From Mycoplasmatota bacterium (GTDB lineage: Bacteria; Bacillota_I; Bacilli_A; Izemoplasmatales; Izemoplasmataceae): a DNA stretch of 16,747 bases. The position numbers and the translations under genes are program-made. How positions within the stretch are numbered: position 1 is the first letter of the stretch; every line of letters starts with the position of its first letter. The stretch is taken from assembly GCA_030636545.1 (NCBI GenBank), contig DAOVWR010000020.1:1-16747 (forward strand). The letters run 5' to 3'. This document shows positions 1-6,472 of this stretch, piece by piece. The notes below the pieces were generated by a model. That model ran no database searches and had not been told where the DNA came from. It worked only from the letters and a program-made list of their open reading frames with translations.

Positions 1-48
1 AAAGGCATCAGCTTTATGCCGATACCTTATCCGTAAGATGCTGTCTTT

Positions 49-77
49 ATTATACAAATATTAGTTTGATTTTTCAA
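49..77 (-). promoter_or_regulatory. Strong sigma-A promoter reading off the left edge
   Basis: On the minus strand, -35 TTGAAA (72-77), a 17-base spacer and a perfect -10 TATAAT (49-54). Transcription should start near 42 and run leftward out of the window, so the gene it serves is not visible. The first 42 bases of the transcript contain possible stems: CTTA/TAAG around 28-37, GGCAT/ATGCC at 4-8 and 16-20 (plus-strand positions), and a longer-range pairing GCATC (5-9) with GATGC (37-41). The last two use the same bases and cannot both form, which suggests a structured, possibly regulatory leader. I could not match it to a known riboswitch class. Confidence 0.7.
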
Positions 78-81
78 CTAA
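61..81. repeat. Inverted repeat overlapping the left-edge -35 box
   Basis: TTAGTT (61-66) and AACTAA (76-81) form a perfect 6-base inverted repeat with a 9-base centre. The right arm overlaps the -35 hexamer of the leftward promoter. A second inverted repeat with the same 9-base spacing lies upstream: ATAAATC (102-108) and GATTTAT (118-124). Their position fits operator sites, but such AT-rich repeats also arise by chance. Confidence 0.35.
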
Positions 82-172
82 TAAAGCGAGAAGATAACTG
101 TATAAATCAAAATTTAAGATTTATTTTGTTTATTCTAGACATAAACATCAGGTCATATAGGGACTAAAAGAA

Positions 173-190
173 AAAGCCCGTAAGGGCTTT
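173..190 (-). terminator. Intrinsic terminator
   Basis: A perfect 7-bp stem AAAGCCC/GGGCTTT with a 4-base loop. On the minus strand it is followed by a T-rich run (TTTTTCTTTT). It lies about 100 bases beyond the mgtE terminator, so it may catch read-through or end a small RNA made from 191-290. No gene is visible in 191-290. Confidence 0.75.
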
Positions 191-292
191 GTTATACTAT
201 GTATGTCATTAGTTGCAACTATTTGTGATACGTCTCGTTTTATCTCATTCTAAATGAATAAAAAATTGTTCAAGTACCATTAAATTATGAAA

Positions 293-312
293 AAAGGCGA
301 GTTATCGCCTTT
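293..312 (-). terminator. mgtE intrinsic terminator
   Basis: An 8-bp stem AAAGGCGA/TCGCCTTT with a GTTA loop, followed on the minus strand by six T. The mgtE stop codon (311-313) overlaps the first bases of the stem. Confidence 0.85.
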
Positions 313-1681
313 ATAATGTATTTATAATCAATACTGTTGCAAGAGTGAAATATACACTAAGTGCTAAAATATCATTAATCATTGTAACAAATGGTCCACT
401 AGCAATTGCGGGATCTATATTAAATGAATTAATAATGATTGGCATTAATGCTCCTAGCAAAGTTGAGAATGTTAAACTTGCAAGGATAGACAAACTTACT
501 ACTTCCGTAATTTGTAACGCATCAGGATTATTCATCAACAATAAGAAAACATAGGTTACAACAAATAAAATCAAACCTATTAAAACACCATTTAGTAACC
601 CAGTTCCTAACTCTCTTAAGAGATGTTTTCTAATAGTTTGTTTATCATCAAACTCACCATTGTTTAATCCTCTAACGGTTACTGCTAAAGACTGTGTTCC
701 AGTATTACCCGCCATCCCAAGTATCATCGGCATAAACAAGGCAATCGTTGGTACAGCAGCTAATGTAGCTTCAAATTGCGCAATAATAGTTGATGTTAAG
801 AATCCTAAGATACTTAATATTAAAAGCCAAGGTAATCGCTTTTTAGCACTCATCCAGACTGTTTCAGTATTAGCATCTATTTCAGCGTTACTAATCCCCG
901 CAAAACGAGAAAAATCTTCCACTGCTTCTTCTTCGATAATATCAACGATATCATCGATAGTGATTATACCTAACATTCGATTTAATGTATCAACAACAGG
1001 AATACTAGTAAAATCATAATCTTTGAAGATATCAGCAACATCTTCTTGATCCATAGATGTTTTAACACTGACAATACGGGTATTCATTATATTTTTGATG
1101 ATTTGCCCTTTTCTAGCAAGGATCATTTCTCTTAAAGAAAGTGTCCCTTGCAGAAGATTATTATTATCAACAACATATAAAGTATTTATAGTTTCAGCAT
1201 CTACTGCCTGATTAATTAATTTCTTCATTGCAATTTCAACTGTATCATCTTCATTTATTTCCACAAACTCAGTATTCATGATTGATCCAGCAGTATCATC
1301 TTTATATTTTAATAATTCTCGAATATTATTTTGATGCTCTTTGTCCATTAATTTTAAATAGCCAGCTCTTTCTAAATCAGGTAAAGCTTGCATAATTTCA
1401 ACAGCATCATCAATTTCAAATTCTTGAATAATATTGATAATATACTTAGGTGTCATTTCAGCAAATAATCTTAAAGTATCTTCTTCAGCTAAGAAACTAA
1501 TAATATTACTAATTTCAATACCACTGAATATCTTATATATTCTTTTTCTTTGTTCAGGTGTTAATTCTAGTATTGCCTCACTTACTTCATAAGGATGGTA
1601 ATCAAATATTTGTGCTTTCATTGCTTTTTTATCAGCGATCTCAAATATGTTTAGTATTTCTTTAATATATAAATTATCCAA
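311..1681 (-). CDS. mgtE: Magnesium transporter MgtE
   Basis: Inner-membrane Mg2+ channel that senses cytoplasmic Mg2+ through its soluble domains. From the chosen start (456 aa) the protein has a helical MgtE-N domain (about residues 15-125), a pair of CBS domains (about 130-255), a connecting helix, and five membrane segments from about residue 284. The MgtE signature GMAGNTGTQS is at about 322-331. The acidic residue in the last helix (ND at 436-437) matches the aspartate that selects Mg2+ in characterised MgtE. Start choice: a GTG at 1690 is possible, but it sits directly against AGGAG. A TTG at 1681 lies 8 bases after a full AGGAGGTGA Shine-Dalgarno and is preferred. The leader is only about 20 bases, so there is no room for an M-box riboswitch; control is probably at protein level. 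It is divergent from the OsmC-like gene. Confidence 0.95.
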   Translation of the reverse strand: MDNLYIKEILNIFEIADKKAMKAQIFDYHPYEVSEAILELTPEQRKRIYKIFSGIEISNIISFLAEEDTLRLFAEMTPKYIINIIQEFEIDDAVEIMQALPDLERAGYLKLMDKEHQNNIRELLKYKDDTAGSIMNTEFVEINEDDTVEIAMKKLINQAVDAETINTLYVVDNNNLLQGTLSLREMILARKGQIIKNIMNTRIVSVKTSMDQEDVADIFKDYDFTSIPVVDTLNRMLGIITIDDIVDIIEEEAVEDFSRFAGISNAEIDANTETVWMSAKKRLPWLLILSILGFLTSTIIAQFEATLAAVPTIALFMPMILGMAGNTGTQSLAVTVRGLNNGEFDDKQTIRKHLLRELGTGLLNGVLIGLILFVVTYVFLLLMNNPDALQITEVVSLSILASLTFSTLLGALMPIIINSFNIDPAIASGPFVTMINDILALSVYFTLATVLIINTL

Positions 1682-1708
1682 ATTATTCACCTCCTATTTT
1701 CTATTTTA

Positions 1709-1737
1709 ATTTTAGCATAGATGTTTTTTCATATCTA
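1709..1737 (-). promoter_or_regulatory. mgtE promoter, extended -10
   Basis: Minus strand: TAGATA (1732-1737), 17-base spacer, TAAAAT (1709-1714) preceded by TG plus one base. The predicted start near 1702 leaves a short leader holding the AGGAGGTGA ribosome site. Confidence 0.5.
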
Positions 1738-1744
1738 TCTTTTT

Positions 1745-1773
1745 TTGAGTAAATCAACTCTTTATAGGATACT
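1745..1773 (+). promoter_or_regulatory. Candidate promoter for the OsmC-like gene
   Basis: TTGAGT (1745-1750), 17-base spacer, GATACT (1768-1773); each hexamer matches consensus at 4 of 6 positions. It would give a leader of about 90 bases. A weaker alternative is TTGCTT at 1787-1792 with TAAACT 17 bases later. Confidence 0.35.
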
Positions 1774-1868
1774 AATTCATATATCTTGCTTTGTCTAGAG
1801 TTTTCATATAAACTAAACTAGCAAATAAGAAAAAAGATATAAAATTAATAATTAAGAGGAGATTTAAT

Positions 1869-2264
1869 ATGGCATATAATATAACGTCAACATTTGGTGA
1901 TGAAAATCACGGTATAATTGAAAGTAAAAATGGTAAAACAACAGTAAGTTTTGAAGGAAAGAGCTTTTCTCCTTATGAATTATTTTTAGGTGGCTATGTT
2001 TCTTGTTTACATTCAACTTTTAAATCAATAACTGATAAAAAAAGAATCCATTTCGATGGAGTAACTTATGATGTAACTGGTGTAAAACGCGAAGAAATTC
2101 CTACAACTTTGAAAATATTAACTACAGTTATTGTTTTCACAGGAGTATTAAAAGAAAAAGAAAAAGCCATCGAAAAATCAATGGCCTTAGCTGAAAGATA
2201 TTGTAGTATCTCAGCAATGATTAATATGGTTGCTGAAATGAAATTTGATATCATCTTTAAATAG
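1869..2264 (+). CDS. OsmC/YhfA-family thiol peroxidase-like protein
   Basis: A 131-aa single-domain protein of the OsmC superfamily: small cytoplasmic dimers that reduce organic hydroperoxides, or related proteins of unknown substrate. The two family cysteines are present: Cys46 in GGYVSCLHS, on the central helix, and Cys112 in AERYCSIS, near the C-terminal helix. The arginine that stabilises the peroxidatic cysteine in true OsmC/Ohr enzymes is not obvious from the sequence alone, and the short length fits the YhfA-like branch better than Ohr. The start ATG has a good AGAGGAG site 7 to 8 bases upstream. It is a monocistronic gene with a strong terminator at its stop codon. Its role in oxidative stress is inferred from the family. 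Confidence 0.85.
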   Translation: MAYNITSTFGDENHGIIESKNGKTTVSFEGKSFSPYELFLGGYVSCLHSTFKSITDKKRIHFDGVTYDVTGVKREEIPTTLKILTTVIVFTGVLKEKEKAIEKSMALAERYCSISAMINMVAEMKFDIIFK

Positions 2265-2287
2265 AGCGTTTATGCTCTATTTTTTTT
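2259..2287 (+). terminator. Terminator of the OsmC-like gene
   Basis: Stem AAATAGAGC/GCTCTATTT (2259-2267 and 2274-2282) with a 6-base loop, ending in a run of eight T (2280-2287). The TAG stop codon at 2262-2264 lies within the left arm. Confidence 0.85.
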
Positions 2288-2344
2288 AGCTTTTAAATAA
2301 AAAAAAATCCCGTTTCTGAGATAATTTCTACCGTCTAAAAAAAA

Positions 2345-2418
2345 TGGAGCAGGTGATGAGAATCGAACTCACACAATCAGCTTGGAAGGCTGAGGTTCTA
2401 CCATTAAACTACACCTGC
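2345..2418 (-). tRNA. tRNA-Gly (anticodon UCC)
   Basis: A 74-base cloverleaf on the minus strand. The acceptor stem GCAGGTG pairs with CACCTGC, followed by discriminator T and an encoded CCA (2345-2347). The anticodon stem CAGC/GCTG encloses the loop CTTCCAA, with anticodon TCC at 2384-2386. The T arm has the expected TTCGATT loop. A run of T follows CCA directly. It has its own promoter at 2437-2465. Confidence 0.97.
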
Positions 2419-2436
2419 TAATTTACTAGCATAAGT

Positions 2437-2465
2437 ATAATATCATAAATAAAAAAACAAGTCAA
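2437..2465 (-). promoter_or_regulatory. tRNA-Gly promoter
   Basis: Minus strand: TTGACT (2460-2465), 17-base spacer, TATTAT (2437-2442). The start would be about 12 bases before the mature tRNA 5' end. The -35 box lies inside the rsmH terminator hairpin. Confidence 0.75.
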
Positions 2466-2476
2466 TAAACTTGTTT
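2451..2476 (-). terminator. rsmH intrinsic terminator
   Basis: An 8-bp stem AAACAAGT (2455-2462) / ACTTGTTT (2469-2476) with a 6-base loop, followed by a T run on the minus strand. It begins 8 bases after the rsmH stop codon and overlaps the tRNA-Gly -35 box. Confidence 0.75.
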
Positions 2477-2483
2477 CTTTTTT

Positions 2484-3407
2484 TTATAATTTCTTAATTG
2501 CTCTGAGTTTAGCACTATGAGCACGATTATTATTAAGTAATTCCTCTTCACTAGGTAAAATGACTTTTCGATGTAATAACTCATAATCAGGTGTTACATC
2601 AGGCATTATTGGAACGTTTCTAGGCACATTTATTGTTGTTTTATCTCTCATAATATATTTAGCAATACGGTCTTCTAATGAATGAAAGGTAATTACTACT
2701 ACTCGTCCATCTTTATTTAGCATATCTAATGCTTGATTAAGAGAATCCTCAAATACTCTTAACTCATCATTTACTGCTATTCTTAATGCTTGAAAAGTCT
2801 TTTTAGCAGGATGCCCCCTTTTACTTAAGACTTTTTGAGGAAGACTTTTTTTAATAATAGCTACTAACTCAAAAGTTGTTTTTATTCTTTTTTTAGCACG
2901 ATCCTTTTCAATATTTCTCGCAATCTGTTTAGCGAATCTCTCATCCGCATATCTTTGCAGGAGATGCATAATATCATGGAATGAATATTCATTCACAATA
3001 ATTTCTGCGGTTAGATCTTGTGATTGGTTCATTCGCATATCTAGGGGAGCGTCATATTTATAACTAAATCCTCTATCAGGTATATCAAACTGAAATGATG
3101 ATACACCTAAATCATATAATACACCATCAACCTTATCAATTCCTAGATTAGCTAGTTTTTCCTTTAAATTAACAAAATTACTTTTAATAATTGTATAGTT
3201 CTTTTTAAGAGTATCTAACTTAACTATTGCTTTGTCAATTGCGTAATCATCTTGATCAAAGGCATAGAGATGACCCGTTTCAAGTTGTTTAAGTATTTCA
3301 AAAGAATGTCCACCACCACCTAAAGTGCAATCGACATAAATACCATCTTTCTTAATATTTAAATAGTTAATACTTTCCTCAAGTAATACGGAAATGTGTT
3401 TATACAT
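2484..3407 (-). CDS. rsmH: 16S rRNA m4C1402 N4-methyltransferase RsmH
   Basis: Methylates N4 of cytidine 1402 in 16S rRNA at the ribosomal P site, using S-adenosylmethionine. The 307-aa protein has SAM motif I DCTLGGGGHS (26-35), the family block LGVSS...RGFSYKYDAPLDMRM (100-126), HPAKKTFQALRIAVNDEL (199-216), FHSLEDR (241-247) and the C-terminal NNRAHSAKLRAIKK (about 293-306). Length is normal. Start choice: an upstream GTG at 3425 is in frame, but the ATG at 3407 lies 7 to 8 bases after AGAGGGTGA and matches the usual MYKHISVLLEE beginning. The gene is usually second in the division and cell-wall cluster after mraZ. Here it has its own promoter and terminator, between rpmF and tRNA-Gly. Confidence 0.97.
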   Translation of the reverse strand: MYKHISVLLEESINYLNIKKDGIYVDCTLGGGGHSFEILKQLETGHLYAFDQDDYAIDKAIVKLDTLKKNYTIIKSNFVNLKEKLANLGIDKVDGVLYDLGVSSFQFDIPDRGFSYKYDAPLDMRMNQSQDLTAEIIVNEYSFHDIMHLLQRYADERFAKQIARNIEKDRAKKRIKTTFELVAIIKKSLPQKVLSKRGHPAKKTFQALRIAVNDELRVFEDSLNQALDMLNKDGRVVVITFHSLEDRIAKYIMRDKTTINVPRNVPIMPDVTPDYELLHRKVILPSEEELLNNNRAHSAKLRAIKKL

Positions 3408-3428
3408 ATAATCACCCTCTGCCACGTA

Positions 3429-3457
3429 ATAATACCATATATCAGAAAAATTGTAAA
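3429..3457 (-). promoter_or_regulatory. rsmH promoter, extended -10
   Basis: Minus strand: TTTACA (3452-3457), 17-base spacer, TATTAT (3429-3434) preceded by TG plus one base. It begins directly after the rpmF terminator and gives a leader of about 15 bases. Confidence 0.7.
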
Positions 3458-3478
3458 AGAAAAACGCCGATATCGGCG
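3455..3478 (-). terminator. rpmF intrinsic terminator
   Basis: A perfect 14-base palindrome CGCCGATATCGGCG (3465-3478), followed on the minus strand by TTTTTCTTTT. It separates the yceD-rpmF operon from rsmH and is G+C-rich against its surroundings. Confidence 0.85.
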
Positions 3479-3494
3479 CTTCTTTCTGTAGGGT

Positions 3495-3686
3495 TTATTC
3501 CTCTACTTCGTCTTTTGCTTCTATAACTGTTTTACCACCGTATTGTCCACATTCTCCACAAACTCTGTGTGATAATTTCATTTCTCCACAATTTGGACAA
3601 ACTACCATACCAGGCACATTTAATTTGAAATGAGTACGACGTTTACGTTTAACAGATTTAGAAGTTCTTCTTTTAGGCACTGCCAT
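3495..3686 (-). CDS. rpmF: 50S ribosomal protein bL32
   Basis: A 63-aa ribosomal protein of the large subunit. The N-terminus MAVPKRRTSKSVKRKRR is basic and typical. It is the zinc-binding form, with C30-x2-C33 and C43-x2-C46 making a zinc ribbon; many Firmicutes also carry a zinc-free copy for zinc starvation, which is not seen here. The ATG follows AGGAGATGA by a normal distance. It lies 11 bases downstream of yceD in the widely conserved yceD-rpmF pair, and the operon ends at the palindrome at 3465-3478. Confidence 0.97.
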   Translation of the reverse strand: MAVPKRRTSKSVKRKRRTHFKLNVPGMVVCPNCGEMKLSHRVCGECGQYGGKTVIEAKDEVEE

Positions 3687-3697
3687 TTTGTCATCTC

Positions 3698-4162
3698 CTA
3701 TTTCTTGTAACTTTTTAGTTTCGCAAATGCTTTGTTAATGCTTTCTGCTTCTTCAATTTCAGGTATTTCTGATTCTTGATTTTGATAAGCATTTTCACTA
3801 ATTATCCGCATTGGCTTTTCCAATATAATATTAGACCATATAAATGGTAATAAGTCAATAGTTATCCCCTCAATATAATTATATTCATCTTCTTTATCAG
3901 TTGAGAAAATCTCTTCTACGGAAATATCTAATAAATATGGGACTTCAACTAGAGTTATTGCACAAGCTAATGTGAGTGTACACGTAATATCAAAATAGAA
4001 TTCATACATTGAATCATCATAGATTTCAAAGCTACCTTTGATTTTCACAGGTGATATTTTAATGATATCTGTATTTTTAATATAGTTAGTTAAATCCACT
4101 GTCCCTTCAAATTCATTATTAATGTTTTGAAGTTTTCTCAATTCGTGTATTGTCCATTTCAA
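3698..4162 (-). CDS. yceD: DUF177/YceD family protein (YlbN-like)
   Basis: A 154-aa member of the DUF177 family. The gene is nearly always upstream of rpmF. In plants and E. coli, family members have been linked to 23S rRNA or ribosome assembly; the exact role in Firmicutes is not known to me. Two cysteines (C61 and C67, in ITCTLTLACAITL) sit where the family has conserved cysteines. The C-terminus is acidic and ends in KAFAKLKSYKK. Start choice: a TTG at 4177 is possible, but the TTG at 4162 lies 8 bases after GGAGG and gives (M)KWTIHELRKLQ, which matches the known Bacillus YlbN start MKWTIYQL. Expression comes from a full-consensus promoter at 4186-4214. Confidence 0.9.
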   Translation of the reverse strand: MKWTIHELRKLQNINNEFEGTVDLTNYIKNTDIIKISPVKIKGSFEIYDDSMYEFYFDITCTLTLACAITLVEVPYLLDISVEEIFSTDKEDEYNYIEGITIDLLPFIWSNIILEKPMRIISENAYQNQESEIPEIEEAESINKAFAKLKSYKK

Positions 4163-4185
4163 TTTAGTCACCTCCAAGCGTAAAA

Positions 4186-4214
4186 ATTATACTTTTATTA
4201 TGTAAAAATGTCAA
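4186..4214 (-). promoter_or_regulatory. yceD-rpmF promoter, perfect consensus
   Basis: Minus strand: TTGACA (4209-4214), 17-base spacer, TATAAT (4186-4191), an exact sigma-A consensus with ideal spacing. It fits a strongly expressed ribosomal protein operon. It stands back to back with the tmcAL -10 box, which is 8 bases beyond the -35. Confidence 0.9.
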
Positions 4215-4222
4215 TTATAAGG

Positions 4223-4228
4223 TATAAT
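4223..4228 (+). promoter_or_regulatory. tmcAL -10 box
   Basis: A perfect TATAAT at 4223-4228. No good -35 is seen at 16 to 18 bases upstream. The predicted start near 4235 lies between this box and the ATG at 4245, which argues against the earlier in-frame ATG at 4227. Confidence 0.5.
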
Positions 4229-4244
4229 GGATTTGGTGATAATT

Positions 4245-5399
4245 ATGAAAGTAGCGGGAATAATTGTTGAATACAATCCTCTTCACAATGGACATCTTCA
4301 TCATATCTTAGAGACTAGAAAGAAATCTAATTGTGATTACCTAATTGCGGTTATGTCAGGAAACTACACTCAAAGAGGTGAAGTGGCCATGATCGACAAA
4401 TTTAGTAGAACTAAAATGGCCTTACAAAATCATGTTGATTTAGTAATTGAGTTGCCGTTTGTTTTTTCTGTGCAAAGCGCAGATATTTTCGCTTATACTT
4501 CTGTCGCTATTTTGAATCACTTAAAAGTTGATGAAATCTATTTTGGAAGTGAATCTGGAAATATTGAAGAGTTAGTTGAATTAAGTAACATATTAGCTAG
4601 TGAGGAATATAATACTCTCATCTTAAAATATTCAAAAGAAGGAAACAGTTATCCAACAAGCAGCGCATTAGCTGTCGCTGATTTAACTAAATCTACTGCC
4701 TATAGTTTACCAAACAATATATTAGGAATTCATTATATTAGCGCTGTTAAAAAACTTAAAAGCAAGATTAAAGTTTGTACAATTGATCGTGTTGATACTA
4801 ACTATTATGATGAATTCACAAAAGGTAAAGATATTCAAAGTGCCAGTGCAATTAGAAAAATGATAAAAAACAACGAAGAGATTAAACAATATGTTCCAAC
4901 TAATGTCTATAAAATACTTGAGGGTCGTAAAATCATTGATTTAGAGATGTTTAGTGAGTCCTTAAAATATAAGATACTAAGTGCAACAAAAGAGGATCTA
5001 AAAGCGATTTTCAATATTAATGAGGGATTTGAAAATCGGATTAAAAAAATCAGAAACTTTGATAGCGTCGAAGATCTTATTTCACAAATAATTACAAGAA
5101 GATATACTAATTCAAAAATTAGAAGATCCTTAATTCATATTTTATGTAATACAGAAAAATCGATAGTTAATTCTTTTGAAATTCCTTATCTTAGAATACT
5201 CGGGATGAACAGTAAAGGACAAAGCTATTTAAACATTATTAAAAAGGATTTAGAGATACCTTTAATCTCTAAAATAACCGATAAAAAACATCCTTATTTA
5301 GAGATGGAATTAAAAGCTTCCAAGATTTATTCAATGGCTAGTGATATTGATGTTTTCAAAGAAGAATTAAAACCGCCAATTTTTTTGCATTTTGATTGA
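4245..5399 (+). CDS. tmcAL: tRNA(Met) cytidine acetate ligase TmcAL
   Basis: Makes N4-acetylcytidine at the wobble position of elongator tRNA-Met, activating acetate with ATP; it was formerly called YlbM. The 384-aa protein starts MKVAGIIVEYNPLHNGH, with the nucleotidyltransferase motif HNGH at residues 14-17. It keeps the family segments SGNYTQRGE, DKFSRTKMAL, IELPFVFS and YFGSES in the first 110 residues, and its length is normal. Start choice: an in-frame ATG at 4227 overlaps the -10 box; the ATG at 4245 follows GGTGA and gives the family N-terminus. The stop is TGA, showing the standard code. The divergent arrangement with yceD-rpmF is the same as in Bacillus. No terminator separates it from mrp. 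Confidence 0.95.
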   Translation: MKVAGIIVEYNPLHNGHLHHILETRKKSNCDYLIAVMSGNYTQRGEVAMIDKFSRTKMALQNHVDLVIELPFVFSVQSADIFAYTSVAILNHLKVDEIYFGSESGNIEELVELSNILASEEYNTLILKYSKEGNSYPTSSALAVADLTKSTAYSLPNNILGIHYISAVKKLKSKIKVCTIDRVDTNYYDEFTKGKDIQSASAIRKMIKNNEEIKQYVPTNVYKILEGRKIIDLEMFSESLKYKILSATKEDLKAIFNINEGFENRIKKIRNFDSVEDLISQIITRRYTNSKIRRSLIHILCNTEKSIVNSFEIPYLRILGMNSKGQSYLNIIKKDLEIPLISKITDKKHPYLEMELKASKIYSMASDIDVFKEELKPPIFLHFD

Positions 5400-5423
5400 T
5401 TTTAAAGATAAAAAGAATATAAT
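5396..5423 (+). promoter_or_regulatory. Candidate mrp promoter
   Basis: TTGATT (5396-5401), 16-base spacer, TATAAT (5418-5423). The -35 overlaps the tmcAL stop codon. It would let mrp be expressed apart from tmcAL, although the leader would be only about 10 bases. Confidence 0.5.
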
Positions 5424-5440
5424 TTATAGTGGGTGATAAT

Positions 5441-6436
5441 ATGTATACAAAAGAAGAAATAAAAGATCATGTTGAGATGCTTATTGATCCGTCAGTTAAT
5501 AAATCATTTAAAGAAACTGGTGGCGTAAAATTCCTTGATATTGACGAAGAAAAAATGATTGTAAATATTATAATCGGTCTTGATAAACTAGAAGATGATT
5601 ATAAAAGAGCTGTGACAAGATCATTAGCTAAATTAATTAAATTAGATTTAGGATTCACAGGTATTAAAGCTGATTTTGAATTAAATAAAAAAAGTGATAG
5701 CATCTTAGCTAGAGAAGTCAGATATATCGGTATAGCTTCAGGTAAAGGTGGAGTTGGAAAATCAACTGTTGCCGCAAACCTTGCTTATGCTTTAAAAACA
5801 TTAGGTAAAAAAGTTGGTATTATCGATGCTGATATTTATGGAAGTAGTATTCCAACTATATTGGATATGGAAGTAACTCCTCCAAAAGGAACTGGAGATG
5901 AAAAGATTATTCCTTTTGTAAAAGATGGAATTGAACTTATTTCAACTGAGTTTTTCTTAGCTCCAGATAAACCACTTATGTGGCGTGGTCCAATGCTTGG
6001 AAAAATGTTAAACCATTTCTTTTATGATGTAGTATGGAATAAAGATATTGAATATATCTTAGTAGATCTACCTCCAGGTACAGGAGACGTTGCACTAGAC
6101 ATTCAAGGATTAATTCCTCAATGTAAAATGGTTATCGTTACAACACCTCATGTATCAGCTTCACATGTAGCTGTTAAAGCAGGATTTGCTGCTGAACAAT
6201 TAAAACATGAAATCATTGGTGTTGTTGAAAACATGAGTTTCTTAAAACACGCTGGTGAAACTATTTATGTCTTTGGTAATGGTGGCGGGAAAATCGTCGC
6301 AGATAAACTTAAAACAAAAGTATTGTCTACTATTCCAATTGGACAACCTAAAGACCATATTTCAATTTTTGCACCTGATGAAGAAATTGGAATTGAATAT
6401 TTAGGACTGGCAAATAAAATTATTAAAGAATACTAA
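5441..6436 (+). CDS. mrp: Mrp/SalA-type P-loop ATPase
   Basis: A 331-aa cytoplasmic ATPase of the Mrp/NBP35 family. It has an N-terminal DUF59 (MIP18-like) domain (about residues 1-85), then a deviant Walker A motif GKGGVGKST at 101-109, a switch region IIDADIYGSS, and LVDLPPGTGDVALD. Most Mrp proteins carry iron-sulfur clusters on a C-terminal CxxC. Here that position reads ENMSFLKHAGETIYVFG with no cysteine. From memory, Bacillus SalA, a regulator of protease expression, also has a cysteine-free version of this segment, so a SalA-like role is more likely than cluster transfer. Start choice: the ATG at 5441 follows GGGTGAT; the GTG at 5429 lies within the ribosome site. Confidence 0.9.
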   Translation: MYTKEEIKDHVEMLIDPSVNKSFKETGGVKFLDIDEEKMIVNIIIGLDKLEDDYKRAVTRSLAKLIKLDLGFTGIKADFELNKKSDSILAREVRYIGIASGKGGVGKSTVAANLAYALKTLGKKVGIIDADIYGSSIPTILDMEVTPPKGTGDEKIIPFVKDGIELISTEFFLAPDKPLMWRGPMLGKMLNHFFYDVVWNKDIEYILVDLPPGTGDVALDIQGLIPQCKMVIVTTPHVSASHVAVKAGFAAEQLKHEIIGVVENMSFLKHAGETIYVFGNGGGKIVADKLKTKVLSTIPIGQPKDHISIFAPDEEIGIEYLGLANKIIKEY

Positions 6437-6442
6437 AAAAAT

Positions 6443-6472
6443 AAAACTCATCAAATTATTGATGAGTTTTTT
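6443..6472. terminator. Bidirectional terminator between mrp and the MATE gene
   Basis: A perfect 12-bp stem AAAACTCATCAA/TTGATGAGTTTT (6443-6454 and 6459-6470) with an ATTA loop and T runs on both strands. It serves both convergent genes. The last codons of the MATE gene (KTHQ) are encoded in its right arm and the stop codon lies in the loop. Confidence 0.88.

Noticed and set aside
345..1019. Plus-strand open frames of 69 and 119 codons (345-554 and 660-1019)
   Set aside because: They lie antisense inside mgtE, have no ribosome site, and their length is explained by the codon pattern of the real gene.
1682..1868. M-box magnesium riboswitch upstream of mgtE
   Set aside because: The predicted mgtE leader is about 20 bases, and the 187-base intergenic region lacks the M-box core sequences.
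2066..2254. Minus-strand frame of 62 codons
   Set aside because: Antisense to the conserved OsmC-like gene, with no ribosome site or family resemblance.
4227..5399. Recoding of TGA to tryptophan as in Mycoplasma
   Set aside because: TGA ends tmcAL and nth at family-normal lengths and tryptophans in conserved proteins are encoded by TGG, so the standard code applies.
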